Assembly (NCBI GenBank): GCA_958298945.1
Contig: OY282609.1
Span: 64,452,220-64,516,219 of the forward strand
Reading direction: 5' to 3'
Length of the DNA stretch: 64,000 bases
Origin: Atherix ibis
Taxonomy: Eukaryota > Arthropoda > Insecta > Diptera > Athericidae
This document shows, one piece after another, positions 21,148 to 33,753 of the stretch. Position 1 is the stretch's first letter. Every line of letters begins with the position of its first letter. The position numbers were made by a program, and so were the translations under genes. The notes beneath the pieces are model-generated. The model was not told the DNA's origin, ran no database searches, and was given only the letters and a program-made list of their open reading frames with translations.

Positions 21148-23047
21148 GAAATATATATATTATCATATATAATGAGCCAGCAATAAAATTTCTTACTTGG
21201 CTTTTAGGGTCCTGAGAAAAATGATAATAGACTTATTTTCATCTCAGTATAACTCGTAAGTTGAGTTTATTGGATAAAGCTTGTAGATAGCATATTTTAA
21301 ATAGATTACCTATAGTTTTTTTTTTTTTTTAATGTATGATGGTTATTTCTTCCAAAGTCTGATAAAATTGTTTGTTCGGTACAGTAAAAATCCTATTTAT
21401 TTATAAGAAAACGGATAATATAGATATAAGTAAACGCAAATTTCTGGTTGATCAGTAGTTGATAGATATAATAAAACTTTTAAAAGGTTTTTATTAGCAA
21501 AATTTAGATAATAGACTAAAATTATTTCAGATACTAAAAAATATATTTTAGTTGATCAACTAACTTTTCGGCAAAAATATAATAGAAGAATGATTCACTT
21601 CCTATCAAATTACTGGACTATTTTTCCCGAAAACTCTCTTCTTTCCTTTTTTCAAAACAACCATATTACTTGCCCTAATATTTCTTTAAAAATTACTAAA
21701 AATTGAATACTTGGGTTTTAATTACTAAAAATAGAATACACTCAATCAATGCGTTATTATACAAAATTAAAACTGACTCATCGGAACTCACACAAATTTT
21801 CTTGAAATCAAAATACTTAATTAAGTCGGAACACCCATAATTATAGACTCTTGTAATTATTCAAACAATACAGTTATTAATAAAAAAAACTTGCCCCTTT
21901 AATCAATGTACATTAATAATATATGCCTTTAATATGTCTTAAGTATTTAACAATTATCAAAACATAAAATTACAAAAGTTAATAATAATAATCAAAGTTT
22001 CCTAAGAATAATTCTAACTAAATAATATTATTTTAAAGGAAAAGTTTTACTGCCTTTGACATTGAGTCTACTTACCAATTGTTTGGCGTCATTTATATTT
22101 AAATATACATAGCATAAACAGAAATAAAGAAACTTAGCCGAACCCATTAAGAATGAACAAAAAATAAATTAAAGCTTATTTAATAGTAATATATTCTTAA
22201 GCTTGTGTATAGAAAATGTAAGGGACAGAAAATAAATACGAATAAAGTACAAAAAAGTTTCTAACAACTTCCGCCGTTTGCGTGCATTGTAAATATTTTC
22301 GATGAATTTTTATTATATGGTCAGTTTGATAGGAAAACAAAACTTACCGGATATCGTGCCATCAAATACCAATATTAGTATAGAAAATTATATGCAGATA
22401 AATATGCAAAACTACAAGGTTAAAATAGTATCCTTTTTGTTCATCTTTTATTTTTGTAAATATGCACTTAGCAATTTTGATAGTCTGATTATTTGCATAA
22501 ATTCTCATTTTATATTCAAAATGTTTTTATTGCACACAATCTAAATGTATTTATTTTATTTTTAAGTATTTATTACACATACTGAAAGATAATTTGGCCT
22601 TTTAAATTATTGTTATATAGATTTATTATTAAATCATGTCTATTCTATTCACAATATTTTTATTTCTATTGATTTTGTAATAAAAAGCATTATTAAATAA
22701 TATTATAAAAAATTTATTGAATTATTTTAATGAAAATTTTCAATAAATAATATTAATAATATAAAGAATTTATCTAAAAGAAATTAATTGAGCTACATTT
22801 TTCTAATATATGTTTAGATAGACATCTCTAATATATAATATATATTAGATCGATATACAAGAACTAAACGTTACGATATCATTTAATTCTGCAGAAACCA
22901 CATTTTAATCAAAATTATTCACTATTAACATGTTGGGCTATTGGAATATTAAGAAAATTTGAAAAATTCGTCAAGTTCGTTATAAACTATGAATATTTTG
23001 TAAATAGGAGTGACTTAATTTTAAAGAAAAACTGAACTTCCTGATTT
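21148..23047. other. AT-rich non-coding stretch
   Basis: No gene or element is supported. A plus-strand frame at 22302-22544 (80 codons) has a hydrophobic, AT-driven composition and no recognisable motif. Confidence 0.55.
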
Positions 23048-24145
23048 TACCAGGGGTATAAGCTTAAATCCGCTGTTTGGTCATAGATGGCGTGAGTGAG
23101 CGTATTAAGGTACCATGGGCACACCATACCTTTTTTATGAGTTTGACATTTGTCAACATTAATCAGTGCACATTATCAGCAATTTCGTACAACAATATAC
23201 ATTTTTCCTTTGGTAATCATGTCCAGTTTTGTGCCAGAAAAAGAGCAAATGCGGGAACCTCTACTTTTCTGCTTCAATTTGAAGAAATCAGCTACCGAAT
23301 CGCATCGACTGCTTATGGAGGCCTATGGTGACAGTGCTTTATCGGAAACAACGTCCCGAGATTAGTTTCGTTGGTTCAAAGACGGCAATTTTGACTTGTG
23401 AGACAAGAAGCGTGAAAATCGGCCTAGGAAGGTTGAGGACCATCAATTGCAGGCTCTTTTAGACGAAAACGATACCCAATCTGCAAAAAAATGTTCACGG
23501 AGCAATTGGATGTTACTCAACCAGCCATTTCCATACGTCTGCGTGCTATGGGGAAGATTTAAAAGATCGGAAAATGGGTGCCGCATGAATTGAACGATAG
23601 TCAGATGGAGCGACGCCAAAACACATGCGAAATCGTGCTCGCCAGACAAAAAAGAAAGTAGTTCCTGCAACGGATTGTGACAGACGATGAAAAGTGGATA
23701 TATTTTGAGAATCCTAAACGCAAGAAATCGTGGGTTGATCGCGGCCAACCATCAATATCTTCCTCAAGACCAAATCGCTTAGAACGGAAGACGATGCTGT
23801 ACGTTTGGTGGGATCAGCAGGATATCGTCTACTATGAGATATTGAAACCTGGTGAAACTGTCAATGCCCACCACTACCACCAACAACTGATCAAATTGCA
23901 CCTTGCTCTGCGTGAAAAAAGTACGGATTATCAACACAGACATGACATGCTGACTTTTCCTCCACGACAACGCACTATCGCACACGTCAAAAATGGTCCA
24001 AAACTATTTGGAGACACTCAACTGGGTGGTGCTACCCCACCCCGCTTATTCACCAGACCTGGCCCCTTCCGACTATCACCTGTTTTCGTCGATGGGCCAC
24101 GCGCTCCCTGAGCAGCACTTCAATTCTTACGAAGACGTCCGAAAA
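23048..24145 (+). mobile_element. family A mariner copy 2, 3'-truncated
   Basis: The left end is ccaggggtataagcttaaat, preceded by TA at 23048-23049. Similarity to the family runs through the transposase region and stops abruptly after gaagacgtccgaaaa at 24145. The relatives continue with the WLDE codons, 3' region and right terminal repeat. Without a right end the copy cannot be mobilised. It shares with copy 5 a premature TGA and the variant caatctgcaaaaaaatg, so the two are closest relatives. Confidence 0.9.
23219..24145 (+). pseudogene. mariner transposase pseudogene (family A copy 2)
   Basis: The ATG at 23219 is kept: MSSFVPEKEQMREPLLFCFN. The frame reads on through SHRLLMEAYGDSALSETT and has a TAG for the usual Trp in DWF at about 23362. 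It then meets TGA at 23399-23401 where other copies have TGG (LWDKK). Later blocks include RIVTDDEKWIYFENPKRKKS (Gly next to the first Asp changed to Asp), WWDQQDIVYYEILKPGETVN and DYHLF in shifted frames. The second catalytic block is frameshifted (tccacgacaacg still visible near 23961-23972). Truncated before the C-terminal GKYFE. Confidence 0.88.
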
Positions 24146-26670
24146 CTTTCGAAATTTTTAAATTATTTCTAATTAAATCAATTTATTTTAAATCAAAAAT
24201 AATAATTTTCTTATCATTTAATTATTTAACATTATTCTTCGTATATTAAGAAAGATTTAAAAAGTGAAATGCAAGTGAAATTTTTACTCCTTCTTTTTTT
24301 TTGAACAAAATGTTTACAGTGTGCTGATAATTTCTAAAGTTTACTTCTTTAACTTATTCCACTTATTCCATTCAAATGCGCTACTTTCTAATAAAACTGC
24401 ATATTTTATTCACTTAATTACGATAATTTGCTGTTGATAGCAATGGTAAATAATATGAATAAATGAATAAATCTGATATATATGTTATAGACAGAAAAGT
24501 TTCTGTTAAATTGAATTGGATGGTGTAAAAAATTAATCTTTTCTGAAATTGTAAAACACTCAGAAAATTGGAAATTTAAAACACTCAAAAAGTGTATGCA
24601 CATTTTCAATGATTGACTAAATCGAAATCTCTACACTTTCATAAATGGCCTGTCACATCAATTAATCATAAATTGTTTCTGTTTCAACAATTATATATAT
24701 TGTGACCAATATTCAATATTTATGGTAGAGCAGCACAATCAGAAAGTTTTTGTAGATGGTATTCACAAATTTTAAATGATGAAAGAAAAGTAACAGAGAA
24801 TTTTGAATATCGATAATAAAACGAAATACTCGTAGTATTATTTTCGAACTGATTTTTACTCATAAAGAACTGGTAAAAGTACATCCACACAATCGGTAAA
24901 TACCTTAACTTATTGTTCCAACTATAGTTAATATGTGTACGTTGTAGTGCCCTTCAAAATTTCAACTTCACTTTTAATCCTGTTCCTACCTATGCATGCA
25001 TTTACATATATAAATCAGGCTGACTTTGACTATTGGCTAACCTACAACTTGATATCGATATGTACTTCTGCTTAATCATGCGATTAATTGACTATATGAC
25101 TATATAATTCACAGTTCATTTCGTTTAGTTCGGTGGCTCTCTGATTGCATGGAGCCATTATTCCTTCGCAAACGAATTGATCCCTAGCTCTACAAACCTC
25201 TGAATCTCATCATACCCCACAGCTGACCATTTCCCTTTCTATAATTATTACCTACTTCGATGCCTCGTTAACACAATAAATTTCTGCTCAGTTATCTACT
25301 AATACTTTACGATAGAACAGATAAAACTAGATTGAGTGAGTAAGGTGAGGTATGAGATTGATAAGGTACTGTGCACCGATTATCTGCCCAACGTTGAGGT
25401 AAGGCGCATTACTTAAACCATCGGTTTCCAATCAAGTATTTTTAAATGGGAAAATTATATGTTGCCCTTTCACCCGCTTAAGGTTAATATGCGGTCGGGC
25501 AGGTGAATTCGAAACATGGCCAGACATCAGAAGACCTACAAGGAGGGCTGTATTGTACACATTTAAATTGACTGTAATTGTTTGTATGGAGCGAAAATTA
25601 TTTTACCGTCATCATGGAAAATGAATTGTTATTATTGGTTGTAAACTTCTGCCTATGATTATGTACGTGTATATATTGGTACGATTCCTCCCGCTTTCAA
25701 TATCTCCGTCAATGGACCATGGCGATACTACATTTCTTGTTGCCACTAGTTTTTGTTAAAAGTTTGTGATGGTGTGTGGAAATATCCAACTCTATATTGA
25801 ACTGTACTTAATAGCAATAGATTTTGTAAAGAGTCTATAATTATCCACATAGTCGTCTATTTGGTTCAGTTTATTTGATTTATTTATTGTGCATATGCAT
25901 GCCAACCATTCGGAGCCTGTTTCCTATGCCATGAATCGTTGGAATGGTTCTGTGAGGATAACTTTTCTACTATTAATTAATCCCATCAAATGTCAATGAG
26001 TTTTACTGTTGAAACGAAAAATAGGAAGTTGTTCGAAAAGTTTTTGCGTAACATTTAGCTATTTCCAACTAAAAGGATTACATACATTTTGTCTGGTAGT
26101 TTTAGTGCAAGATTTTTACCTGCAGTTTCTTATAAAAAATTAGGATTAGTTTTCAATTATCATATAATTTTCAATTTTTTATTATTGGTTTTGTGTTGAT
26201 TTCTGTTGCCAAGAAAAGTCCTACTTGTCTAATCATGTTTGATAATATTACCAAATAATACCAAAAGTAATTTCTTTGGTATTATTAGGTAAAAAATAAT
26301 ATACTTTTTCTTCATATTCAATAACTAAGTACTTTAGATTTACTAAGTATTCTTGAAAGTTGAAAAGTCATTTTCGAACTCAAAATATCTTAAACAAATA
26401 TGGACAGGTATTGAAAGAACTTTTACTTTAATGATTAACGAAATTAGTTTTGATTTTTGGGTGATGCCTTAAGACAGATCTTAACATTTATTCTCAAGTA
26501 AATGTTAAAATTAACAAAGAATCTTCTTATTACATGATATTCATTTTCAAAACTTATGTCTAATTACCAGAAACGAGTTTTTGTTTCATACAACTTTAAC
26601 TTGTTTAACATTTAAATAAATATTTGTATAATTTTTTACTGAAGTAAAATTTTGTTTAGGGCTAGAAAAT
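24146..26670. other. AT-rich non-coding stretch
   Basis: No gene or element could be supported. The part around 25100-25600 is slightly richer in GC than its flanks but contains no open frame of note. Confidence 0.55.
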
Positions 26671-27769
26671 ATTAGGTGTATAAGCTTAAATCCGCTGTTT
26701 GGTTATAGATGGCGTGAGTGAGCGTATTAAGCTTTTATGAGTTTGACATCTGTCAACATTAATCAGTGCACATTGTCAGCAATTTCGTACAACAACATAT
26801 ATTTTTCCTTTGATAATCATGTCTAGTTTTGTACCAGAAAAAGAGCATATGCGGGAAGCTGTGCTTTTCTGCTTCAATTTGAAGAAATCGGCTGCCGAAT
26901 CGCATCGAATGCTTATGGAGGCCTATGGTGACAGTGCTTTATCGGAAACAACGTGCCGAGAGTGGTTTCGTCGGCTCAAAGACGGTAATTTTGGCTTGTG
27001 GGACAAGAATCGTGAAAATCGGCCTAGGAAGGTTTAAGACCATCAATTGTAGGCTCTTTTAGACGGATACGATACCCAATCGCAAAAAATGCTCGCGGCG
27101 CAATTGAGTGTTACTCAACCACCCATTTCTATACGTCTGCGTGCCATGGGGAAGATTTAAAAGATAGGAAAATGGGTGCCGCATGAATTGAACAATAGGC
27201 AGATGGAGCGACGCCAAAACACATGCGAAATCTTGCTCGCCAGACAAAAAAGAAAGTCGTTCCTGCATCGGATTGTGACAGGCGATGAAAAGTTGGTATA
27301 TTTTGAGAATCCTAAACGTAAGAAATCGTGGGTTGATCCCGGCCAACCATCAACATGTTCCCCAAGACCAAATCGCTTAGAACGGAAGACGATGCTGTGC
27401 GTTTGGTGGGATCAGCAGGGTATCGACTACTATGAGATATTGAAACCTGGTGAAACTGTCAATACCCACCGCTACCACCAACAACTGATCAAATTGCACC
27501 GTGTTCTGCGTGAGAAAAGGACGGATTATCAACAAAGACATGACAAGCTGACTTTTCCTCCACGACAACGTACCATCGAACACGTCAAAAATTGTCCGAA
27601 ACTACTTGGAGACACTCGAACGGGAGGTGCTACCCCACCCCGCTTATTCTCCAGACCTGGCCCCTTCCGACTACCACCTTCGCTGAGCAGCACTTAGATT
27701 CTTACGAAGACGTCCGAAAATGTATTTTTTTGACTAAAAAACAGCGGATTTTATCTTATACACCTGGTA
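26671..27769 (+). mobile_element. family A mariner copy 3, deleted near the 3' end
   Basis: The left end (aggtgtataagcttaaatcc) has lost its outermost CC. The right end cttatacacctgg is complete and followed by TA. Near 27720 the sequence passes directly from gacgtccgaaaatg to tatttttttgactaaaaaac, losing about 110 bp of 3' coding sequence and trailer. A second deletion at about 27679 removes some 30 bp around the DYHLF codons. Part of the 5' leader (catggcacgccatac type sequence) is also missing. Confidence 0.9.
26819..27722 (+). pseudogene. mariner transposase pseudogene (family A copy 3)
   Basis: ATG at 26819 starts an uninterrupted N-terminal 72 codons: MSSFVPEKEHMREAVLFCFN, SAAESHRMLMEAYGDSALSE and WFRRLKDGNFGLWDKNREN, ending at a TAA near 27034 (relatives have GAG). 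A second open part (27176-27697) reads VPHELNNRQMERRQNTCEIL, FLHRIVTGDEKLVYFENPKR (first catalytic Asp) and WWDQQGIDYYEILKPGETVN. It then shifts frame before HDN. Third Asp region partly deleted. It retains the best N-terminal domain of the five family-A copies. Confidence 0.88.
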
Positions 27770-30640
27770 AGTAAAGTATAGCGACTGTTAAATAAATTAT
27801 CCGGAACAGAATTTTTGTTTCTTCTATAAACATTATATTTGTTAATATAATATAGCTTTAAAAAAAACCAAGAAAAAAAAGAATTTTCTTGAATAGATTT
27901 TCTTTTTTTTTTTAAGAAATCTTAAAGAAAAATATTTTTATTATTTCTCTGTAACGCTCTTAGTCGAACCAAACAATATTTTTAACACCAGTTGTAATCT
28001 AGTTAGATTTTCACAGACAATTTAAATTTTTAGGAAATATAATTGATTAACGTTAATTTTTTCTGTCAAATGTATAAAATCTATAGTTAGAAACAATATT
28101 TCCAATTATCATCGATTAAAATATATTTTCACATATTAGTACGAACAAACGTGTTCACTTACATTTTTATGTACATACCATATGTGTATGTACGTGCATT
28201 GATAATGAAGAATGCTCGTTGATAATTGCAGAGAACAGAATTACATGTTATCTGAGATCGGTAAGTTTCTTGTCTTCTTTTTATCTGTTTTGCTTGATAT
28301 GCAATTAATAATAATGAGATTGTATCTAAATTCCTCTCCACCCCAAAAGTCATCTTCCAAAACCTTGCATTTTCTCTATTGTAATAAATAAATACGTACT
28401 TGGAAAGATAACATAATTGCATGTTGAAGAGTATATCGATAGATAGGATACTGATTGAATGGATGGCCATACTAATATCATTATATCATTAATTAGCAAT
28501 TCATTATTTGACTGTTAATTAGCTAAGTGTCTCAAGTGATTGCTATTATACGATAAGGCTGGTTATAGAAACTATATTCTATAAAATTTCATATGTCAGC
28601 TTCTTCTGAGAAAAGAGGACATTTGATATTAACAATGTTGGATAAGTTCTAATCAATATGGTACTCATACTCAAATATGATTGCACTTGGAATATAAGGG
28701 GCACCAGTAAATTTTTTCTAACTTAAAGTATTTACAATTTTCTCTTACTTAAATAGACTTTATCAGTCTTAAGAATATTAATTTTCTCATTTATGTGAAT
28801 ACAATGATATCGAGTAAAAGTATGTATTAATATGTTAATAGTTTTTTAAATCAATTTTTACAATTTATGTCTTATAAAAATATTAAAACAACAAAAAAAT
28901 AACTTACATCCCCTCTAATGAGAGAGAGTGTAAACAATCTCCATTCGTTAGGATAGCAATAAGACAATAAAGCTTAACAATAAGTTTCCAGTTGAACAAG
29001 GAACCACTTCAGCATTCAATTAACAGAAATTTTGGGATTCATTGAATAGAGATTGTCAATGCTTAATATTAGTATACATGATGGTAACCATGATATGTAC
29101 ATGTAAAGAGCTTTTTATACATATAAAAGGTTTCATACATATGGTATTGTACATATGAGTGGGTGTATACAGAAAAAACAAGTAGCTGATACAATTCTAA
29201 ACTGCAAATATATAAACTAATTGATCGACAAGAGGTTGTTTGATATGAATTGATTTCTAATAGAGATGGTGGCTTTGATTGGTTTCAGCAAATAGGGGGT
29301 AATTCTATTCGAAAAGGAACATTGCCTTTCGTCATTTAAAAATTCATCAGCCTTTCAATAAAATATCGTTTCGTAATTGCTGGTATCGATTGAGGGTGAA
29401 CGATGTCGTTAAAACCATCATCGGAGTCTATAAATTTGGATTTTGTCGAACACAATTGACGAAATCTCTTGTTCACCTGTGCGCACTCATTGTTTTCGGT
29501 CTCACCAATTCGTCAATCCTTAGAGACTATATAACAACGATAATATTCTAATTTATCTTTTATGAGAATCACATACTTGTACACATGCATATACTCATAT
29601 TCAATTGCAGATGTGGATTTTTTTGTCCAAAATTTCACTGTTTTAAAAATTATCCTTATTTATGTGGATTTTTTTTGGCATTTTGGGTGTATAATTTTCC
29701 AATTATTTATAAGTTTAACTTAATGTCCTCAATACTTAAAATTAATAAATATTTTTTTTTTATTTCGAAACCATTTATAGTTTTAGTATCCATTTTACAG
29801 GATTCACCTTCTTGATGGTGTGGCTTTCTAAATTCTATCTTAATTTCGAATAATTTATTCTATAGGTAAATTTTTTTGGCCATATGTAATTTCTATCTTT
29901 AATTGTAGACCATAAAATAATCGTATTTATTGTTAAATTATTTTAATACTGTAAACAATCATTAGTCTACCTCATTTATTAGATAACTGTGTCCATAGAT
30001 AGAAGAACGTTGAGCATAGGCGAAGATGTAAGTTCATGCTATCAGGAAGAATTTACTCCTTATACTAGTTTACGTTACCTTAGCGTAATGATGCTATTAA
30101 TTTTAATTAAGATTTGTTAAATGATGTTGTTGACTATCGCTGCTAATATTCTCGACAAAACAGTGTTCGACTATTTTTGTTTCGGGCGGTTCAATTTTCT
30201 CATATCAAAATTATTTTATACATGTTTGCTATGTGTATGAATATCCTCTTTTCGAGAAATGTTCTATGATATATTTATGCATATACGATTATGGAATGCT
30301 TGTACCTGATTGTATCAATGGTTTTACTCTTTTCCATACAGGTTTTTCTACACTGTACACTTGAAAAGTATCTTTTATGGTATCCTCTTTAGATACAACA
30401 GAAATAAACACAAGTATTAGTAATGCTTTTAATCAGAAATCACCGCTTTCCGATTAATATTAATTGACTCCAATTTAGTTAGTGTCTCTGGATACTGATT
30501 AATGTTTTCTCGGTTGAGTAAGAATATTAGATGCAGTCTTATATAGGCTGAGGTATTTTATATTGTTGAAATTGGTTACCATTCTTCTGAATATTGAGCA
30601 TTGAGTTGACTATTGAATATTACCTTCTGTCTAGCGGAAA
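27770..30640. other. AT-rich non-coding stretch
   Basis: No gene is supported. A minus-strand frame of 103 codons at 28159-28470 has no recognised motif. Two taattagc words (28490-28497 and 28516-28523) make a close pair of homeodomain-type core sites, which may be chance in AT-rich DNA. Confidence 0.5.
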
Positions 30641-30646
30641 CTCGTT

Positions 30647-30953
30647 CTATATTGGTCTATTCCTTCTTCCTATTACTGTACCTTGTTCTACATTATACTG
30701 CTTTCCCTCTTCGGGTTGTGCTTCTTTTCCGTTTGAGCTATCCAACATTTCTAATCCATTTTCTTCTGCTGTCTTGTGTTTAGTTCCAATCGATTCTCTT
30801 GCATTATGTTTCTGTTCTTGTTCATGTTTATTGGTGATTGTCCCAGATGGAATTGTTACAAAGCGTCCATTCAATTCTTCCAACATATGTATAAAACCCG
30901 ATACATCGCATGCATGATGACCAGCAGAAGAACATAAAAGTCGAATGCGGTGT
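30647..30953 (-). CDS. unassigned ORF, possible exon
   Basis: A minus-strand frame is open for about 100 codons from a stop near 30954 to the TAG at 30647. The first ATG is at 30886. The product is charged and hydrophilic (MLEELNGRFVTIPSGTITNK, then stretches rich in Glu, Lys, Gln, Asn and Gly). That is unlike the Phe/Ile/Tyr-rich frames typical of the surrounding AT-rich DNA, and local GC is higher. No domain or family is recognised. No good splice acceptor is visible just upstream (a weak one would be ttggaag at about 30880), and no transposon similarity was seen. It could be a terminal exon of a host gene on the minus strand, or chance. Confidence 0.25.
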
Positions 30954-30960
30954 CAAGAGC

Positions 30961-33753
30961 AATGCAGTAAATAGATGTACAAGCTTGCAAATTTAATTGA
31001 CTGAATTCCTATTTGACCAAACAGATCAATAATCCTTGGAAACTTCCCAAATATACATACAATTGCTTGATAGACTGTGTCTAATTGCTGCTAGCACATC
31101 TTGTACACCTTCATATACTCTTATATGTATTTATGTATATATTTGCTTATAAACGCTAAGATGTTACGTACCCGCATCGAATATTATGAATTTGTCAGAA
31201 AGTAGAATTTTTTTTCTAATTAAATATTAGATGCGAATCTATATAGTTGCAAATATTAAATGAACATGTCATATTTCGTGACATATTAAGTTTTTTTTTT
31301 GTATAAAGAAATCGAAAATAAACTATTGATATTTTAATTCACTTTTATTTGTATTTGTAACATTATATGAATTTACAATAAATATCTTTGTCTTTGTCTA
31401 AACAAATTAATTAAATAAAAAATATTCCATACTTGAGTTACATTTAAGGAATAAAATTATTTCTAGAGTAGCGGAAATTCGCTAGCTTTTAAAAAACTGT
31501 TTTCGAAATACTAGTAGGGTAATAATAAAAAAAATTAACTTTTTAAGAAATATTACGCTCAAGCACAAAAAGATAAACGCTTTCATTAAAACCAGTCCAA
31601 AAGTAATGAAGAAATTACTTTGAGCATTTTTTGTTTAGTGCCCACCCGTATTCTTTGTCTTTTAAAGCTTTTTATTAAAATAGAAACAAAAACGAAATTA
31701 TAACCTGGTTTCTATGATGTTTTTGTTAACCAGTTCCAAAAACATTCCTCACAATTGACGGAGATACACTCAAATGGTTTCGGAGTACTTCAAAACACAA
31801 TTGCTGTCTATCAACGTAATTTATGAAAATTTCCTTCAGAAAAAACAATGTTTACGAGATAATTTTTGAAGGAATCTCTATTACTGCTGTTAAAAAAGTG
31901 GGTATAATTAAATGACAATTATTCTAAGCCATAATTTATGTCTAATGGAATTACAAAAAACAACATGTTTTTCTTTTTTTCAGGAAAGGTAAATATACTC
32001 TCACATTTAGAAATAGCTTAGAAAATGAAAGAAAAATATAGTTATCCTTGAAAGTACAATAATATTTGAGATAAAAAATAATATGTTATTTTTTTTAATA
32101 TAATAATATTTTTTTTTTTAAATATATTTAATCAATTTTCTTATGGTCTACAAAGAAAGTTTATTAAAGTCTTTATTAAGGTCCATACTTATGCTCGTAC
32201 TAATTTTACATGTGCTTGTACATTTTATTAACACCATTCTTTAGTGAAATTAAAGAACAGATTTTAGACTATGGCTACTAAAAAGCAACTGAGCAACTGT
32301 ATTAATTTTACAGTTTATATATTATATTATGAATTAAAATCTTTTCCAGCAAGTCCGGGAAACGGTAAAGTAACGCACATATATACACACACATAATAGA
32401 TGGGACGCAATAAAACATGAAATTAATGGCCGCGATTAAATTTAATTAAAATCTTGTGTTTGCCATTTCTTTTAATTAAGTCTCGAGACAAACGAACGTT
32501 TAATTGTACACCCGCACCCATTCTTACTATAAACAATTTGCATCGCTTTTTCAACCCTGTATCTACATTATCAACAGACGTTGGTTAGCTATCTAGAATC
32601 CCGAGATAGCCAACTCTCCATCCTCAGCAACCCTCGTCAGGCTACTTTCGAAACTCCCAACTCTTTCTCATCAAAATATTGTAGTTAACCCTTTTTTTAG
32701 TCCAAATTATTACCATACTCGTGGTGTAAGCTACAATATTGTGTTTTTGTATTTTCATCAAGCACAGAACATTGATAACGTTAAGCGCTATAAAGGACCA
32801 CATTTACAAATTGTTCATAGTATACTGAGTATTACTAGATGCCTACACTATGAGTAAAATTCCGTTTATTTAAATTGAAGGATGTTGTTATGTATGTACA
32901 TACTTTGAATTTCTACTTTTTTCTTCAATCCTTTTAAATATTCTAACATTATAAATATATGTGCATATATTGCATTATGCCATTATTATTCTTATAGGCA
33001 ATACTAAATTATAAAACTTTTAAGTATAGATAAAAATATGATTATAATCTTGTAATTAATCTATTACTTTTTATGTTGGGTTGAGAAAAATTTTAATATG
33101 AAAAATTAAACTCTACCAATTATAGCAACTTAGATTAATGAAAATATTCTATTTTTTTTTAATTTTTAAGATAAACTTGAAAAGTCAGCTATTATTCTTC
33201 AAAAACAATCTAAAATTTCGAAATAGGTAAAAATCTTCTTAAAATGTAGAAATCATTTCAATTAATTAATAAAAAAAGTTTCATTTTCAGAGCCACTTGT
33301 TGAATGCAGAAAATAGTATCGCAATGTTTAGTATAATTTCCTCATCTTTTTAGTTCATGTCTACAATTTTTACATACTTTCCCATTTTTTTCTTGTTAAC
33401 GTCTTAAGAATTTTATATTACTTGGTTTTTTTTTTGTCCTGTCTCAATAAACAAATAATGAAGCGACCATTCATTTGTAGTTTCATCCACTTTTTTTTTA
33501 TCAGTAACTGATATATTTTAAACATTTTGTAGAAACTGTTTTCTTTTATATTAATTAGTCTTAAGGGTGAAAAAAAATTAGTTTATTTTCTTGTGTTGCG
33601 GATTTTATAAGATCCAGTCTATATATTCGTCTATTTGGTTTTTTAAAAATGTTCTTTGAAAAGCTGTGCTTGAACTTTTTTTGTGAAATTTTTGCGAGCT
33701 TTCAAAGGTAAATTTTAATTATTTCTAATTTTTACAATATTGAATTAATATAC
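30961..33753. other. AT-rich non-coding stretch
   Basis: No gene or element is supported. A block at 32440-32490 is dense in TTAATTAA-type words. A small hairpin (gttagctatct / agatagccaac) lies at about 32583-32613. Confidence 0.5.
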
